A stretch of 64,000 nucleotides of DNA from Pseudomonas viridiflava (GCF_900602065.1 NZ_UWFN01000285.1:620001-684000), one strand, 5' to 3'; counted from the stretch's first letter, positions 6,985 through 16,517 are shown. Translations and numbers: made by a program. The notes: generated from the sequence alone by a model not told the origin.

Positions 6985-9849
6985 ATGACTGACCGTATCC
7001 AACTGAGTACCGCCAACGAATTCATCGCCCGCCACATCGGCCCACGCGCCGCTGACGAACAGGCCATGCTGCAAACTCTGGGCTTTGATTCGCTGGAAGC
7101 CTTGAGCGCCAGCGTCATCCCGGAAAGCATCAAAGGTACCAGCGTACTGGGCATGGAACCGGGCCTGAGCGAAGCGGACGCACTGGCGTCGATCAAAGCC
7201 ATCGCCAGCAAGAACCAACTGTTCAAGACCTACATCGGTCAGGGTTACTACAGCACCCATACGCCTGCGCCGATCTTGCGCAACCTGCTGGAAAACCCGG
7301 CCTGGTACACCGCCTACACGCCTTATCAGCCGGAAATTTCCCAAGGCCGTCTGGAATCGCTGCTGAACTTCCAGACCCTGATCAGCGACCTCACCGGCTT
7401 GCCGATTGCCAACGCCTCGCTGCTTGACGAAGCCACCGCCGCTGCCGAAGCCATGACCTTCTGCAAGCGTCTGAGCAAGAACAAAACCAGCCACCAGTTC
7501 TTCGCCTCCAGCCATTGCCACCCGCAAACCCTGGATGTGTTGCGCACTCGCGCCGAGCCACTGGGCATCACTGTAGTCGTCGCTGACGAAACAGAGCTGA
7601 CCGACGTCAGCCCGTTCTTCGGCGCCCTGTTGCAATACCCTGCCAGCAACGGCGACCTGTTCGATTACCGCGAACTGGTTGAACGCTTCCATGCTGCCAA
7701 CGCTCTGGTGGCCGTCGCGGCCGACCTGCTCGCGCTGACCTTGCTGACTCCGCCAGGCGAATTCGGCGCAGACGTGGCCATCGGCAGCGCCCAACGCTTT
7801 GGCGTGCCACTGGGTTTTGGCGGCCCGCACGCGGCTTACTTCTCCACTAAGGATGCATTCAAACGCGACATGCCAGGCCGTCTGGTCGGTGTTTCCGTAG
7901 ACCGCCATGGCAAGCAGGCCCTGCGTCTGGCCATGCAGACCCGCGAGCAACATATCCGTCGCGAGAAAGCCACCAGCAACATCTGCACCGCCCAAGTGCT
8001 GCTGGCCAACATCGCCAGCATGTACGCCGTTTACCACGGTCCGCGTGGCCTGACGCAAATCGCCAATCGCGTGCACCACCTGACTGCAATCTTCGCCAAA
8101 GGCTTGAGCCAGTTGGGCCTGAACGTCGAGCAGGAATTCTACTTCGACAGTCTGTCGTTGAAGACCGGCGCAGACACCGCAGCGCTGCACGCCAAGGCTC
8201 GTGCCCAGCAGATCAACCTGCGGGAGATCGACGGCGAGCGTCTGGGTCTGTCCTTCGACGAAACCACCTCGCAAGCGTCGGTTGAAACCCTGTGGGCAAT
8301 CTTCACAGGCGAAGGCCAGCAACTGCCGGACTTCGCCGCACTGGAGCAAAGCGTTGAATCGCGCCTGCCGCAAGCATTGCTGCGTGAATCAGCGATCCTC
8401 AGCCACCCGGTGTTCAACCGTTATCACTCCGAAACCGAGCTGATGCGCTACCTGCGCAAACTGGCCGACAAGGACCTGGCGCTGGATCGCACCATGATCC
8501 CGCTGGGCTCTTGCACCATGAAGCTCAACGCAGCAAGCGAAATGATCCCGGTCACCTGGGCTGAATTTGGCAACCTGCACCCGTTCGCCCCTGCCGAACA
8601 AAGCGCGGGCTATCAGCAACTGACCGATGAGCTGGAAGCGATGCTCTGCGCCGCCACCGGTTACGACTCGATCTCGTTGCAGCCTAACGCGGGCTCTCAA
8701 GGCGAGTACGCCGGTCTGCTGGCGATACGCGCCTATCACCAGAGCCGTGGCGATGAGCGCCGCGACATCTGCCTGATCCCGCAATCGGCCCACGGCACCA
8801 ACCCCGCCACCGCCAACATGGCTGGCATGCGCGTTGTTGTGACGGCGTGCGATGCCCGTGGCAACGTCGACATCGAAGACCTGCGCGCCAAAGCCATCGA
8901 ACACCGCGACCATCTGGCCGCGATCATGATCACTTACCCGTCGACCCATGGCGTGTTTGAAGAAGGCATCCGCGAGATCTGCGCCATCGTTCACGACAAC
9001 GGCGGCCAGGTGTACATCGACGGCGCGAACATGAACGCCATGGTCGGCCTGTGCGCACCGGGCAAATTCGGCGGCGATGTTTCGCACCTGAACCTGCACA
9101 AAACCTTCTGCATCCCGCACGGCGGTGGTGGCCCGGGCGTGGGTCCGATTGGCGTGAAGTCGCACCTGACCCCGTTCCTGCCAGGCCACGCAACCATGGC
9201 TCGCAAGGAAGGCGCAGTCTGTGCAGCCCCATTCGGCAGCGCGAGCATCCTGCCAATCACCTGGATGTACATCAGCATGATGGGCGGTGAAGGCCTCAAA
9301 CGCGCTTCGCAACTGGCGATCCTCAACGCCAACTACATCTCCCGCCGCCTCGAAGAGCACTACCCAGTGCTCTACACCGGCAGCAGCGGTCTGGTCGCCC
9401 ACGAATGCATCCTCGACCTGCGCCCGCTGAAAGAAACCAGCGGCATCAGCGTTGATGACGTCGCCAAGCGCCTGATCGACTTCGGCTTCCACGCCCCGAC
9501 CATGTCGTTCCCGGTAGCCGGCACGTTGATGATCGAGCCGACCGAAAGCGAATCCAGGGAAGAACTGGACCGCTTCTGCGACGCCATGATCAAGATCCGC
9601 GAAGAAATCCGCGCGGTCGAAAATGGCGTACTGGACAAAGAAGACAATCCGCTGAAAAACGCACCGCACACTGCGGCGGAAATCGTTGGCGAGTGGAGCC
9701 ACCCGTACAGCCGCGAGCAAGCGGTGTATCCGGTCGAATCCCTGATCGACGGCAAGTACTGGCCACCGGTAGGTCGCGTCGACAACGTGTTTGGCGACCG
9801 CAATCTGATCTGTGCCTGCCCGTCCATCGAGAGCTATCAAGAGGCGTGA
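6985..9849 (+). CDS. gcvP: Glycine dehydrogenase (decarboxylating), P protein
   Basis: The PLP enzyme that decarboxylates glycine and passes the aminomethyl group to lipoyl-GcvH. At 954 residues it is the single-chain form, with both the N-terminal and C-terminal type-I PLP-fold halves. The PLP-binding lysine is in LNLHKTFCIPHGGGGPG in the second half, and the conserved AHGTNPATA and IPLGSCTMKLN segments are present. A GAGGAG site precedes the ATG, 10 bases after gcvH, indicating one operon. Confidence 0.98.
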   Translation: MTDRIQLSTANEFIARHIGPRAADEQAMLQTLGFDSLEALSASVIPESIKGTSVLGMEPGLSEADALASIKAIASKNQLFKTYIGQGYYSTHTPAPILRNLLENPAWYTAYTPYQPEISQGRLESLLNFQTLISDLTGLPIANASLLDEATAAAEAMTFCKRLSKNKTSHQFFASSHCHPQTLDVLRTRAEPLGITVVVADETELTDVSPFFGALLQYPASNGDLFDYRELVERFHAANALVAVAADLLALTLLTPPGEFGADVAIGSAQRFGVPLGFGGPHAAYFSTKDAFKRDMPGRLVGVSVDRHGKQALRLAMQTREQHIRREKATSNICTAQVLLANIASMYAVYHGPRGLTQIANRVHHLTAIFAKGLSQLGLNVEQEFYFDSLSLKTGADTAALHAKARAQQINLREIDGERLGLSFDETTSQASVETLWAIFTGEGQQLPDFAALEQSVESRLPQALLRESAILSHPVFNRYHSETELMRYLRKLADKDLALDRTMIPLGSCTMKLNAASEMIPVTWAEFGNLHPFAPAEQSAGYQQLTDELEAMLCAATGYDSISLQPNAGSQGEYAGLLAIRAYHQSRGDERRDICLIPQSAHGTNPATANMAGMRVVVTACDARGNVDIEDLRAKAIEHRDHLAAIMITYPSTHGVFEEGIREICAIVHDNGGQVYIDGANMNAMVGLCAPGKFGGDVSHLNLHKTFCIPHGGGGPGVGPIGVKSHLTPFLPGHATMARKEGAVCAAPFGSASILPITWMYISMMGGEGLKRASQLAILNANYISRRLEEHYPVLYTGSSGLVAHECILDLRPLKETSGISVDDVAKRLIDFGFHAPTMSFPVAGTLMIEPTESESREELDRFCDAMIKIREEIRAVENGVLDKEDNPLKNAPHTAAEIVGEWSHPYSREQAVYPVESLIDGKYWPPVGRVDNVFGDRNLICACPSIESYQEA

Positions 9850-9868
9850 TTCATTGCGCAACTCCTTT

Positions 9869-9962
9869 GTAGGAGCTGCCGAAGGCTGCGAAAAGACCGG
9901 AACGGTCTTCGACCCTCTGGCACCTGCTACGCAGGTGATCGCAGCCTGCGGCAGCTCCTACA
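9869..9962. repeat. REP pair, GTAGGAGCTGCCGAAGGCTGCGA family, between gcvP and gcvT
   Basis: Inverted copies at 9869 and ending at 9962 form a long hairpin within the gcv transcription unit, filling most of the 147-base gap between gcvP and gcvT. In P. aeruginosa glyA2 and sdaA lie at this place. Confidence 0.92.
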
Positions 9963-9996
9963 GGGATTTCATCCGCCTCTTCAAAAGGATTGAACC

Positions 9997-11121
9997 ATGA
10001 CAACAGAACAACTGCTCACCACCCCGCTCCACGCACTGCACCGTGAACTCGGTGCCAAAATGGTGCCTTTCGCAGGCTACGACATGCCGGTGCAATACCC
10101 GGCTGGTGTGATGAAAGAACACCTGCATACCCGGGAAAAAGCCGGTCTGTTTGATGTGTCGCACATGGGTCAGATTCGCCTGACGGGTGCCGACGCAGCC
10201 AAAGCGCTGGAAGCACTCGTGCCGGTAGACATCATCGACCTGCCAGTGGGCATGCAGCGCTATGCAATGTTCACCAACGAGACGGGGGGCATCCTTGATG
10301 ACCTGATGGTCGCCAACCTGGGCAATGAGCAACTGATGCTGGTGGTTAACGCCGCCTGCAAGAACGAAGACCTGGCTCACCTGCAACAACACTTGGGCAA
10401 CCATTGCGCAATCCAGCCATTGTTCGAAGAACGCGCGCTGCTCGCCTTGCAAGGTCCACAGGCTGTAACGGTGCTGGCGCGTCTTGCGCCTGAAGTCGCC
10501 AAAATGACGTTCATGCAATTCGCCAGTGTCCAGCTACTGGGCATCGACTGCTACGTCAGCCGCTCGGGCTACACCGGCGAAGACGGTTACGAAATCTCCG
10601 TCCCGGCTGATCAGGCTGAAGCCCTCGCACGGCGTCTGCTGGCTGAGCCGGAAGTCGCACCGATTGGCCTCGGTGCACGTGATTCACTGCGCCTGGAAGC
10701 GGGTCTGTGCCTGTATGGCCACGACATGAATACCGAGACAACGCCCATCGAAGCCAGCCTGCTGTGGGCAATCTCCAAGATCCGCCGCGCAGATGGCGCA
10801 CGTGCTGGCGGCTTCCCCGGTGCGGAGCAGATCTTCGCTCAGCAACAGACAGCCCCTGCACGCAAGCGAGTTGGCCTGTTACCACTAGAGCGAACGCCGG
10901 TACGTGAAGGTACCGATATCGTGGACGCCTCCGGCAACTCTGTTGGTACTGTTTGCAGCGGTGGTTTCGGACCCACATTGGGCGGGCCGTTGGCCATGGG
11001 CTATGTGGACAGTTCATTGACCGCACTGGACACACAGCTCTGGGCGGTAGTGCGAGGCAAGCAAGTACCTATGCGAGTTAGCAAAATGCCTTTCGTTGCC
11101 CAACGTTACTTCCGCGGTTGA
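9997..11121 (+). CDS. gcvT: Glycine cleavage system T protein (aminomethyltransferase)
   Basis: Transfers the aminomethyl carbon from lipoyl-GcvH to tetrahydrofolate, releasing ammonia and 5,10-methylene-THF. The 374-residue protein is full length, with a GcvT folate-binding domain (SHMGQIRLTGADA, then SGYTGEDGYEI and LEAGLCLYGHD) and a C-terminal barrel (GTVCSGGFGPTLGGPLAMGY). The ATG follows an AAAGGA site. It lies 147 bases after gcvP beyond a REP hairpin, so it is probably in the same operon with reduced read-through. glyA and sdaA, which lie between gcvP and gcvT in P. aeruginosa, are absent here. Confidence 0.97.
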   Translation: MTTEQLLTTPLHALHRELGAKMVPFAGYDMPVQYPAGVMKEHLHTREKAGLFDVSHMGQIRLTGADAAKALEALVPVDIIDLPVGMQRYAMFTNETGGILDDLMVANLGNEQLMLVVNAACKNEDLAHLQQHLGNHCAIQPLFEERALLALQGPQAVTVLARLAPEVAKMTFMQFASVQLLGIDCYVSRSGYTGEDGYEISVPADQAEALARRLLAEPEVAPIGLGARDSLRLEAGLCLYGHDMNTETTPIEASLLWAISKIRRADGARAGGFPGAEQIFAQQQTAPARKRVGLLPLERTPVREGTDIVDASGNSVGTVCSGGFGPTLGGPLAMGYVDSSLTALDTQLWAVVRGKQVPMRVSKMPFVAQRYFRG

Positions 11122-11130
11122 ATAACGGCG

Positions 11131-11170
11131 TCAAAAAAATGCGGCGGCTGAGTTAACCAGCCCGCCGCAT
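11131..11170 (-). terminator. Intrinsic terminator reading the minus strand
   Basis: The stem ATGCGGCGG/CCGCCGCAT (11139-11170) is followed by a seven-T run only on the minus strand. On the plus strand no U tract follows (CTCTTATC). It would therefore stop a leftward transcript, although no leftward protein gene exists nearby. It may also act weakly for gcvT. Confidence 0.7.
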
Positions 11171-11325
11171 CTCTTATCGCACTAAACAGCGGCGAAAGTG
11201 CCAAAACAGCGCACTCGAAGAGTGCGCTCAACAGTAAAAAACTATCGATTCTGCGCAACTGGTAAATATTTTAAAACAGCGCCAAACCTCGTGAATACGG
11301 GCCCCGGACAGGGGCTTGTGTTTGT
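11131..11325 (-). ncRNA. Candidate small RNA on the minus strand between gcvT and cspA
   Basis: On the minus strand a possible sigma-70 promoter (TTGAGA-N17-TGTTAC, near 11360-11330) is followed by about 190 nt without a coding frame, a perfect 9-bp hairpin (11208-11228) and a strong intrinsic terminator at 11139-11170. This combination suggests a small RNA antisense to the cspA leader region. It is inference from signals only. Confidence 0.35.
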
Positions 11326-11500
11326 AACAAGAGTTAGCGTAAAGTTTCTCAACTGTGTTTGCATAGGTCGCTGAATCGGGACCTGGGCAGTAGCGCCAGA
11401 TTTGCTACACCCGCTCTACGCTTCTTACTTCCTGCAACCAGCCCAGTACTCTTTCAGGTGAGGGAGGCTGTCATTAATCAAGTTCCAAGGAAATAAGAAA

Positions 11501-11713
11501 ATGTCCACACGTCAGAGCGGTACCGTCAAGTGGTTTAACGACGAGAAAGGGTTTGGTTTTATCACTCCAGAAAGCGGTCCGGATCTGTTTGTGCACTTCC
11601 GCGCTATTCAGGGCAATGGCTTCAAAAGCCTGAAAGAAGGTCAGAAAGTGACTTTCGTTGCAGTGCAAGGCCAGAAAGGCATGCAGGCTGACGAAGTACA
11701 AGCCGAAGCGTAA
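11501..11713 (+). CDS. Cold-shock-domain protein (CspA family)
   Basis: A 70-residue single OB-fold nucleic-acid-binding protein. RNP1 is KGFGFITPE and RNP2 is LFVHFRAI; the start MSTRQSGTVKWFND is typical of Pseudomonas cold-shock proteins. It is an RNA chaperone that melts secondary structure. The gene stands alone, with a gap of nearly 380 bases upstream consistent with the long thermosensitive leaders of this family, an AAGGAAA ribosome site and its own terminator. Which of the several Pseudomonas Csp paralogues it is cannot be told with certainty. Confidence 0.95.
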   Translation: MSTRQSGTVKWFNDEKGFGFITPESGPDLFVHFRAIQGNGFKSLKEGQKVTFVAVQGQKGMQADEVQAEA

Positions 11714-11723
11714 GCCTTGGAAC

Positions 11724-11761
11724 AAAAAGCCCTCTGGTATTGATATCAGGGGGCTTTTTTA
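11724..11761 (+). terminator. Intrinsic terminator of the csp gene
   Basis: An AAAAAGCCC(C)...GGGGGCTTTTTT hairpin with a T-run begins 11 bases after the csp stop codon. It also carries an A-run on its left arm, so it could work in both directions. Confidence 0.9.
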
Positions 11762-11811
11762 TGCCCGCGAGTCAGTAAAATCTGATCTTTCGATACCCAA
11801 GAGCCACCGCC

Positions 11812-12303
11812 ATGTCCCGACACATGCTTCGCCCGCAAGGTGAGTTCCCTCCTGCGAGCCTCGGCCGCCGCTTCGCTGCGATCTGCTACGACGCCCTGTT
11901 GTGCTTTGCCCTGCTGCTGGTCACCGCCTTCATCTACAAGCTGGTGCTGATGGCGTTTATGGGTGAGGCTCGGTTGAAAGCGCTATCGGAATCAGGCTCG
12001 CTGGACGGCGATCCTTTCCTGTCGACGATTTTGCTGCTGGTGGTATTTGGTTTCTTCGCCAAGTTCTGGACTCACTCCGGGCAGACGCTGGGCATGCAGG
12101 TATGGGGCATACGGGTACAAAACGCCGATGGCAGCGGCATCAGTCTGCTGCAAGCGCTGCTGCGCTTCATGGTGTCCATAGCATCGTGGCTGTGTGTAGG
12201 CCTGGGCTTCATCTGGGCGCTGTTTGATAAACAGAATCGCAGCTGGCACGACAGGTATTCCAACAGCCAGTTGGTGCGGGTGCCGAAGCAGAAGCCGAGA
12301 TAG
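11812..12303 (+). CDS. RDD-family integral membrane protein
   Basis: The 163-residue protein matches the RDD family (PF06271). The N-terminal segment LGRRFAAICYDALLCF holds the R..D signature at the start of the first membrane helix, and two further helices follow (about residues 67-85, and IASWLCVGLGFIWALF at 123-138). The conserved LGMQVWGIRVQNADG loop lies between helices 2 and 3 and SWHDRYSNSQLV ends the protein. The family is poorly understood; some members affect ion tolerance. It is a single gene between the csp terminator and a hairpin, and no substrate can be inferred. Confidence 0.88.
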   Translation: MSRHMLRPQGEFPPASLGRRFAAICYDALLCFALLLVTAFIYKLVLMAFMGEARLKALSESGSLDGDPFLSTILLLVVFGFFAKFWTHSGQTLGMQVWGIRVQNADGSGISLLQALLRFMVSIASWLCVGLGFIWALFDKQNRSWHDRYSNSQLVRVPKQKPR

Positions 12304-12335
12304 AGGTGACTATATCGTCCGGATGCGGCCCAGAC

Positions 12336-12386
12336 CAAGCACCGCTCCCACATGGAATTGCGTTTCTCCTGTGGGAGCGGTGCTTG
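12336..12386. repeat. REP-like inverted repeat downstream of the RDD gene
   Basis: CAAGCACCGCTCCCACA (12336) and its exact complement ending at 12386 form a 17-bp stem with a 17-base loop. Confidence 0.85.
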
Positions 12387-12425
12387 CCCGCGATGGGTTC
12401 GCCGCAAACCTTCAAGTCAAACCCA

Positions 12426-12456
12426 CAAAAAAGCCGACACGAAGTCGGCTTTTTCA
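12426..12456 (-). terminator. Bidirectional terminator between the RDD gene and lptG
   Basis: AAAAAAGCCGAC-ACGAA-GTCGGCTTTTT is flanked by A and T runs on both sides, so it can stop lptG from the right and the RDD gene from the left. Confidence 0.9.
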
Positions 12457-12468
12457 CAGCAGCAGAAC

Positions 12469-13530
12469 CTACCCCGCTCTGCGCAACAGCAAAACACCAG
12501 CCAACGCACAGACAGCGGCAGGCACCAGCACTGCGAACAGTGGCGAGAAGCCGAATACGAGGCTTGATGGCCCCAGCAGGTCTTGCACGATGCGGAAGGT
12601 GAACCCTACCAGCACACCGGTAAATACCCGCTGCCCTAACGTCACAGAGCGCAGCGGACCGAAGATAAACGAGATCGCCATCAATACCAGTGCCACCGTT
12701 ACCAGCGGCTGCAGAACCTTGGTCCAGAACGCCAGCCAGTAGCGGCCATTGCTCAGCCCCTGATCAGCCAGATAATGCGCGTATTGCCACAAGCCGGTAA
12801 TCGACAAAGAGTCAGGCGGCATGATCACAGTGCTGAGCAGTTGCGGGCTCAGTGCTACGTCCCAACGCTCGTCCGCTGTCTTGATGACTTCAGTGCTGCC
12901 ATCACGGAAGAACGTGGTGGTAATGTCTTTCAGCGCCCAGGAGTCTGTGTTGAACGTTGCCTGCCTGGCGAAGCTGGCACTGAGCATGTGTCGCTCGTCA
13001 TCAAAACGATAGCGGGTTACACCATACAAAATGCCGTTAGGCTGCACCGAGTTGATGTGAATGAACTCATCGCCCTGACGGTGCCACATACCATGACGGG
13101 CACTTTGTGCATCACCACTGCCCTGCGCCAGCGATCGGTTGGCCTGCGCCTGATTCTCGGCAGCCGGTGCAACGTATTCGCCGATCAGTACACCGGCGAT
13201 CATCAGTACCAGCATCGGCTTCATGACCGCCCAGACGATGCGGCCGATGGAGACACCAGCGGCACGCATGATGGTCAGTTCGCTGCTGCTGGCCAGGCTG
13301 CCCAGACCGATCAGGCAACCAATCAGAGCAGCCATCGGCAGCATTTCATACACACGCCGTGGCGCGGTCATCAACACGAAGCTGCTGGCATCGAGCAAGG
13401 TATAGGAATCGCTGACATCGCCCATTTCATCAATGAAAGCGAACAGGGACGCCAGACCGAGAATGATCCCGAGTACCGCAAGGATGGCGACAAAAACGCT
13501 TTTGCCGATGTAACGATCGAGCTTAACCAT
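12469..13530 (-). CDS. lptG: LPS export ABC transporter permease LptG
   Basis: Inner-membrane half of the LptB2FG transporter, which extracts LPS from the inner membrane and feeds it to the Lpt bridge. The 353-residue protein has the YjgP/YjgQ layout: helix 1 near the N terminus (VFVAILAVLGIILGLASLFA), two more helices, a periplasmic beta-jellyroll region (about 130-265) and three C-terminal helices. It begins MVKLDRYIGKSVF and overlaps the lptF 3' end by 8 bases, so the two are translationally coupled. A terminator follows at 12426. Confidence 0.97.
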   Translation of the reverse strand: MVKLDRYIGKSVFVAILAVLGIILGLASLFAFIDEMGDVSDSYTLLDASSFVLMTAPRRVYEMLPMAALIGCLIGLGSLASSSELTIMRAAGVSIGRIVWAVMKPMLVLMIAGVLIGEYVAPAAENQAQANRSLAQGSGDAQSARHGMWHRQGDEFIHINSVQPNGILYGVTRYRFDDERHMLSASFARQATFNTDSWALKDITTTFFRDGSTEVIKTADERWDVALSPQLLSTVIMPPDSLSITGLWQYAHYLADQGLSNGRYWLAFWTKVLQPLVTVALVLMAISFIFGPLRSVTLGQRVFTGVLVGFTFRIVQDLLGPSSLVFGFSPLFAVLVPAAVCALAGVLLLRRAG

Positions 13531-14644
13531 GAGCCACCTCCGACGCGCTGCGGCGACTCGCCATCTTCAAGCGCAGCGGCTCCCAATACAAAAGCCCGAG
13601 GCCGATCAACAGAAACAACACATGCACCCACCAGATACCCAAAGCCATTGGCAGCTTGCCCTTCTCCAGCGCACCGCGTACCGCGATCAGCATGGTCAGG
13701 TACGCCATATAAAGAAGGATGGCTGGCAGCAACTTCAAATAGCGGCCCTGACGCGGGTTGACCCGCGACAGCGGCACCGCCATCAAGGTCACGATAAAGA
13801 CCAGGATCGGCAGCGAGATACGCCACTGCAGCTCAGCCTGATTGCGGCGCACATCACTGCCGAACAGGTCGGATGTCGGAATGGCTTCGCGGTCGGTGAT
13901 TTCGTCACTGATGTCCGGCTTGGGCAGCATCGCACCATAGGTATCGTACTTGATCGCACGATAGTTGGCTTCACCCGGGTTGCCGTCATAGCGATAGCCG
14001 TTTTCCAGAATCAGGAAGCGGTTGCCGTCAGGTTTGATCTCCTGATGGCCTTTTTCTGCCACCAGAACCGTAATCCCGCGATCCTTGCTCTTGTCGGAAG
14101 ACACGCGCTTTTCCGAAATGAACACGCCACCCAGATTGGAACGATCATCAGAAAGCTCCTGAGTGTACGTGACGCGAGTACCGTCGCGCAGGGCCTGGAA
14201 ACGGCCTGGCACCAGCGTGTCGAACTCGGTCATTGCATCCTGCTTGTTGATCAGCAGGGAAAACTGCGTCGCACCCTGAGGGGCGAGGCTGAAGCTCAGC
14301 CAGGCAACCAGCAGCGCCACCAGGGTCGCCGGGGCCAGGGTCATCCACAGCAAACGCTGCTGGCTCATGCCAGTAGCGGCAAGAACAGTCATTTCGCTTT
14401 CAAGATAAAGCCGGCCGTAAGCAAGCAAAATCCCCAGAAACAGCCCCAAAGGCAGAATCAGTTGCAGGAAGCCGGGCATACGAAAACCCATGATCATGAA
14501 CAGCACGCCCGGATCCAGTGCCCCGGACGCGGCCTGCGCGAGGTACTTGATGAAGCGTCCGCTCATGATGATTACCAACAACACGGCGCTCACAGCGCTC
14601 AGGGTAACCAGCACTTCTCGGGACAGATAACGAAAGACGATCAA
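13523..14644 (-). CDS. lptF: LPS export ABC transporter permease LptF (TTG start)
   Basis: Partner of LptG in the LPS exporter, with the same topology (373 residues). The family starts M-I-V-F-R-Y-L; here the matching frame reads TTG-ATC-GTC-TTT-CGT at 14644, with a GGAGTG ribosome site about 6 bases before it, so a TTG start is the best choice. The ATG at 14719 would add 25 proline-rich residues not found in the family. Conserved stretches include ESEMTVLAATGMSQQRLL and VNPRQGRYLKLLPAILLY. It is divergent from pepA across a 320-bp gap that should hold both promoters, as in P. aeruginosa. Confidence 0.94.
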   Translation of the reverse strand: MIVFRYLSREVLVTLSAVSAVLLVIIMSGRFIKYLAQAASGALDPGVLFMIMGFRMPGFLQLILPLGLFLGILLAYGRLYLESEMTVLAATGMSQQRLLWMTLAPATLVALLVAWLSFSLAPQGATQFSLLINKQDAMTEFDTLVPGRFQALRDGTRVTYTQELSDDRSNLGGVFISEKRVSSDKSKDRGITVLVAEKGHQEIKPDGNRFLILENGYRYDGNPGEANYRAIKYDTYGAMLPKPDISDEITDREAIPTSDLFGSDVRRNQAELQWRISLPILVFIVTLMAVPLSRVNPRQGRYLKLLPAILLYMAYLTMLIAVRGALEKGKLPMALGIWWVHVLFLLIGLGLLYWEPLRLKMASRRSASEVAHG

Positions 14645-14964
14645 ACCAGACACTCCAGGGTCGCCAGGCTCAGGCAGCCAGACAAGAAAAGGTACTAGCA
14701 GTGGCGGCAGATTCAACACGGCTCTGCCAAAAAATATGCGGCATTATCCTGTGAATGAGGTCCTCTGTCACTGCGTGCTCCGGATAGTTCTCTCGGAAAC
14801 GTCCTGCACAGAGCCACATTCGCATGTTTTCCGGGGTTGTCAGCGGTCCCGTGGCGGGGTCAAACTGCGGGCCTTGTCGTTGGCATGTTGATGCGAAGCA
14901 CCCGCTCCCTGCCGCGCACGTCATTCATTTCGCGAAAGCTCATCGTTTATTCGGGGACCCCGAC

Positions 14965-16455
14965 ATGGAATTGGTTGTTAAAAGCGTAAGCCCAGAAACC
15001 TTGAAGACCGCGACTCTCGTAGTCGCCGTAGGCGAAGGTCGCACGCTCAGCGATGCCGCAAAAGCGCTAGACGCGCTCAGCGGTGGCGCCATCAGTGCAG
15101 TGTTCAAACGTGGCGATCTGACCGGCAAAGTTGCTCAAAGTCTGCTCCTGCACAACCTGCCAAACCTCAAAGCCGAGCGTGTTCTGCTCGTCGGCACGGG
15201 TAAAGAAGCGGAATTGTCTGACCGTCAATTCAAGAAAATCGTCAGCGCTGTGTTGTCGGTCCTCAAAGGTCTGGGCGGCAGCGACGCTGCCATCGCCCTG
15301 GATCAGGTAGCGGTCAAGAACCGCGACACTTATGGCAAAGCTCGCCTGCTGGTAGAAACCCTGGCCGACGGCGAATATGTTTTTGATCGCTTCAAGAGCC
15401 AGAAAGCTGAAGCCAAAGCGCTGAAAAAGGTCACCTTACTGACCGACAAAATCAGCGTGGCCGATGTAGAGCGTGCAGCCTCTCACGCCAAGGCCATCGC
15501 TACCGGTATGGCCTTGACCCGCGACCTGGGCAACATGCCACCGAACATCTGCCACCCAACTTACCTGGGCGAACAGGCCAAGGCGCTGGGCAAGGCGCAC
15601 AAAAACCTCAAGGTTGAAGTTCACGACGAGAAAAAACTCGCGGAGCTGGGCATGGGGTCGTTCCTTGCCGTGGCACAGGGCAGCGCCCAACCGCCACGCC
15701 TGATCGTCATGAACTACTCCGGCGGCAAGAAAAGCGAGAAGCCTTTCGTGCTGGTCGGTAAAGGCATCACGTTCGATACCGGCGGTATCAGCATCAAGCC
15801 TGCCGCAGGCATGGACGAGATGAAGTTCGACATGTGCGGCGCTGCCAGCGTGTTCGGCACCCTGCGCGCCGTGCTGGAACTGCAACTGCCGATCAACCTG
15901 GTGTGCGTCATCGCCGCAGCGGAAAACATGCCGAGCGGCACCGCGACTCGCCCTGGCGACATCGTCACCACCATGAGCGGCCAGACCGTGGAAATCCTTA
16001 ACACCGACGCCGAAGGCCGTCTGGTGCTGTGCGATGCGCTGACCTACGCTGAGCGCTTCAAGCCGCAGGCCGTGATCGACATCGCCACCCTGACCGGCGC
16101 CTGCGTCGTGGCATTGGGCGGTCACACGTCTGGCCTGCTGGGCAACAACGATGCGCTGATCAATCAACTGCTCGACGCTGGCAAGTTCGCCGATGACCGT
16201 GCCTGGCAGCTGCCGTTGTTCGACGAGTACCAGGAGCAACTGGACAGCCCGTTCGCCGACATCGCCAACATCGGCGGCCCGAAAGGCGGCACCATCACAG
16301 CAGCGTGCTTCCTGTCGCGCTTCACCAAAGCCTACGAGTGGGCCCACCTGGACATCGCGGGCACAGCCTGGCTGAGCGGCGGCAAGGACAAGGGCGCCAC
16401 TGGCCGTCCTGTGCCTTTGCTGACTCAATACCTGCTCGACCGCGCTGGCGCGTAA
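14965..16455 (+). CDS. pepA: Leucyl aminopeptidase PepA
   Basis: Cytosolic M17 aminopeptidase with two metal ions; in E. coli PepA also binds DNA in site-specific recombination and in carAB control. The 496-residue protein has an N-terminal macro-like domain and a C-terminal catalytic domain with VGKGITFDTGG (metal-binding Lys and Asp), the DEMKFDMCGAA segment and the family signature NTDAEGRLVL. The start at 14965 (MELVVKSVSPE) follows a GGGGA site; an upstream ATG at 14824 would add 47 unconserved residues. It heads a rightward pepA-holC-valS run. Confidence 0.97.
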   Translation: MELVVKSVSPETLKTATLVVAVGEGRTLSDAAKALDALSGGAISAVFKRGDLTGKVAQSLLLHNLPNLKAERVLLVGTGKEAELSDRQFKKIVSAVLSVLKGLGGSDAAIALDQVAVKNRDTYGKARLLVETLADGEYVFDRFKSQKAEAKALKKVTLLTDKISVADVERAASHAKAIATGMALTRDLGNMPPNICHPTYLGEQAKALGKAHKNLKVEVHDEKKLAELGMGSFLAVAQGSAQPPRLIVMNYSGGKKSEKPFVLVGKGITFDTGGISIKPAAGMDEMKFDMCGAASVFGTLRAVLELQLPINLVCVIAAAENMPSGTATRPGDIVTTMSGQTVEILNTDAEGRLVLCDALTYAERFKPQAVIDIATLTGACVVALGGHTSGLLGNNDALINQLLDAGKFADDRAWQLPLFDEYQEQLDSPFADIANIGGPKGGTITAACFLSRFTKAYEWAHLDIAGTAWLSGGKDKGATGRPVPLLTQYLLDRAGA

Positions 16456-16517
16456 GGAATACAGGGGCGTTGCGCACGGTGTCGCTGACACCGTGCCTTC
16501 ACTCACCAGCGCTACCT

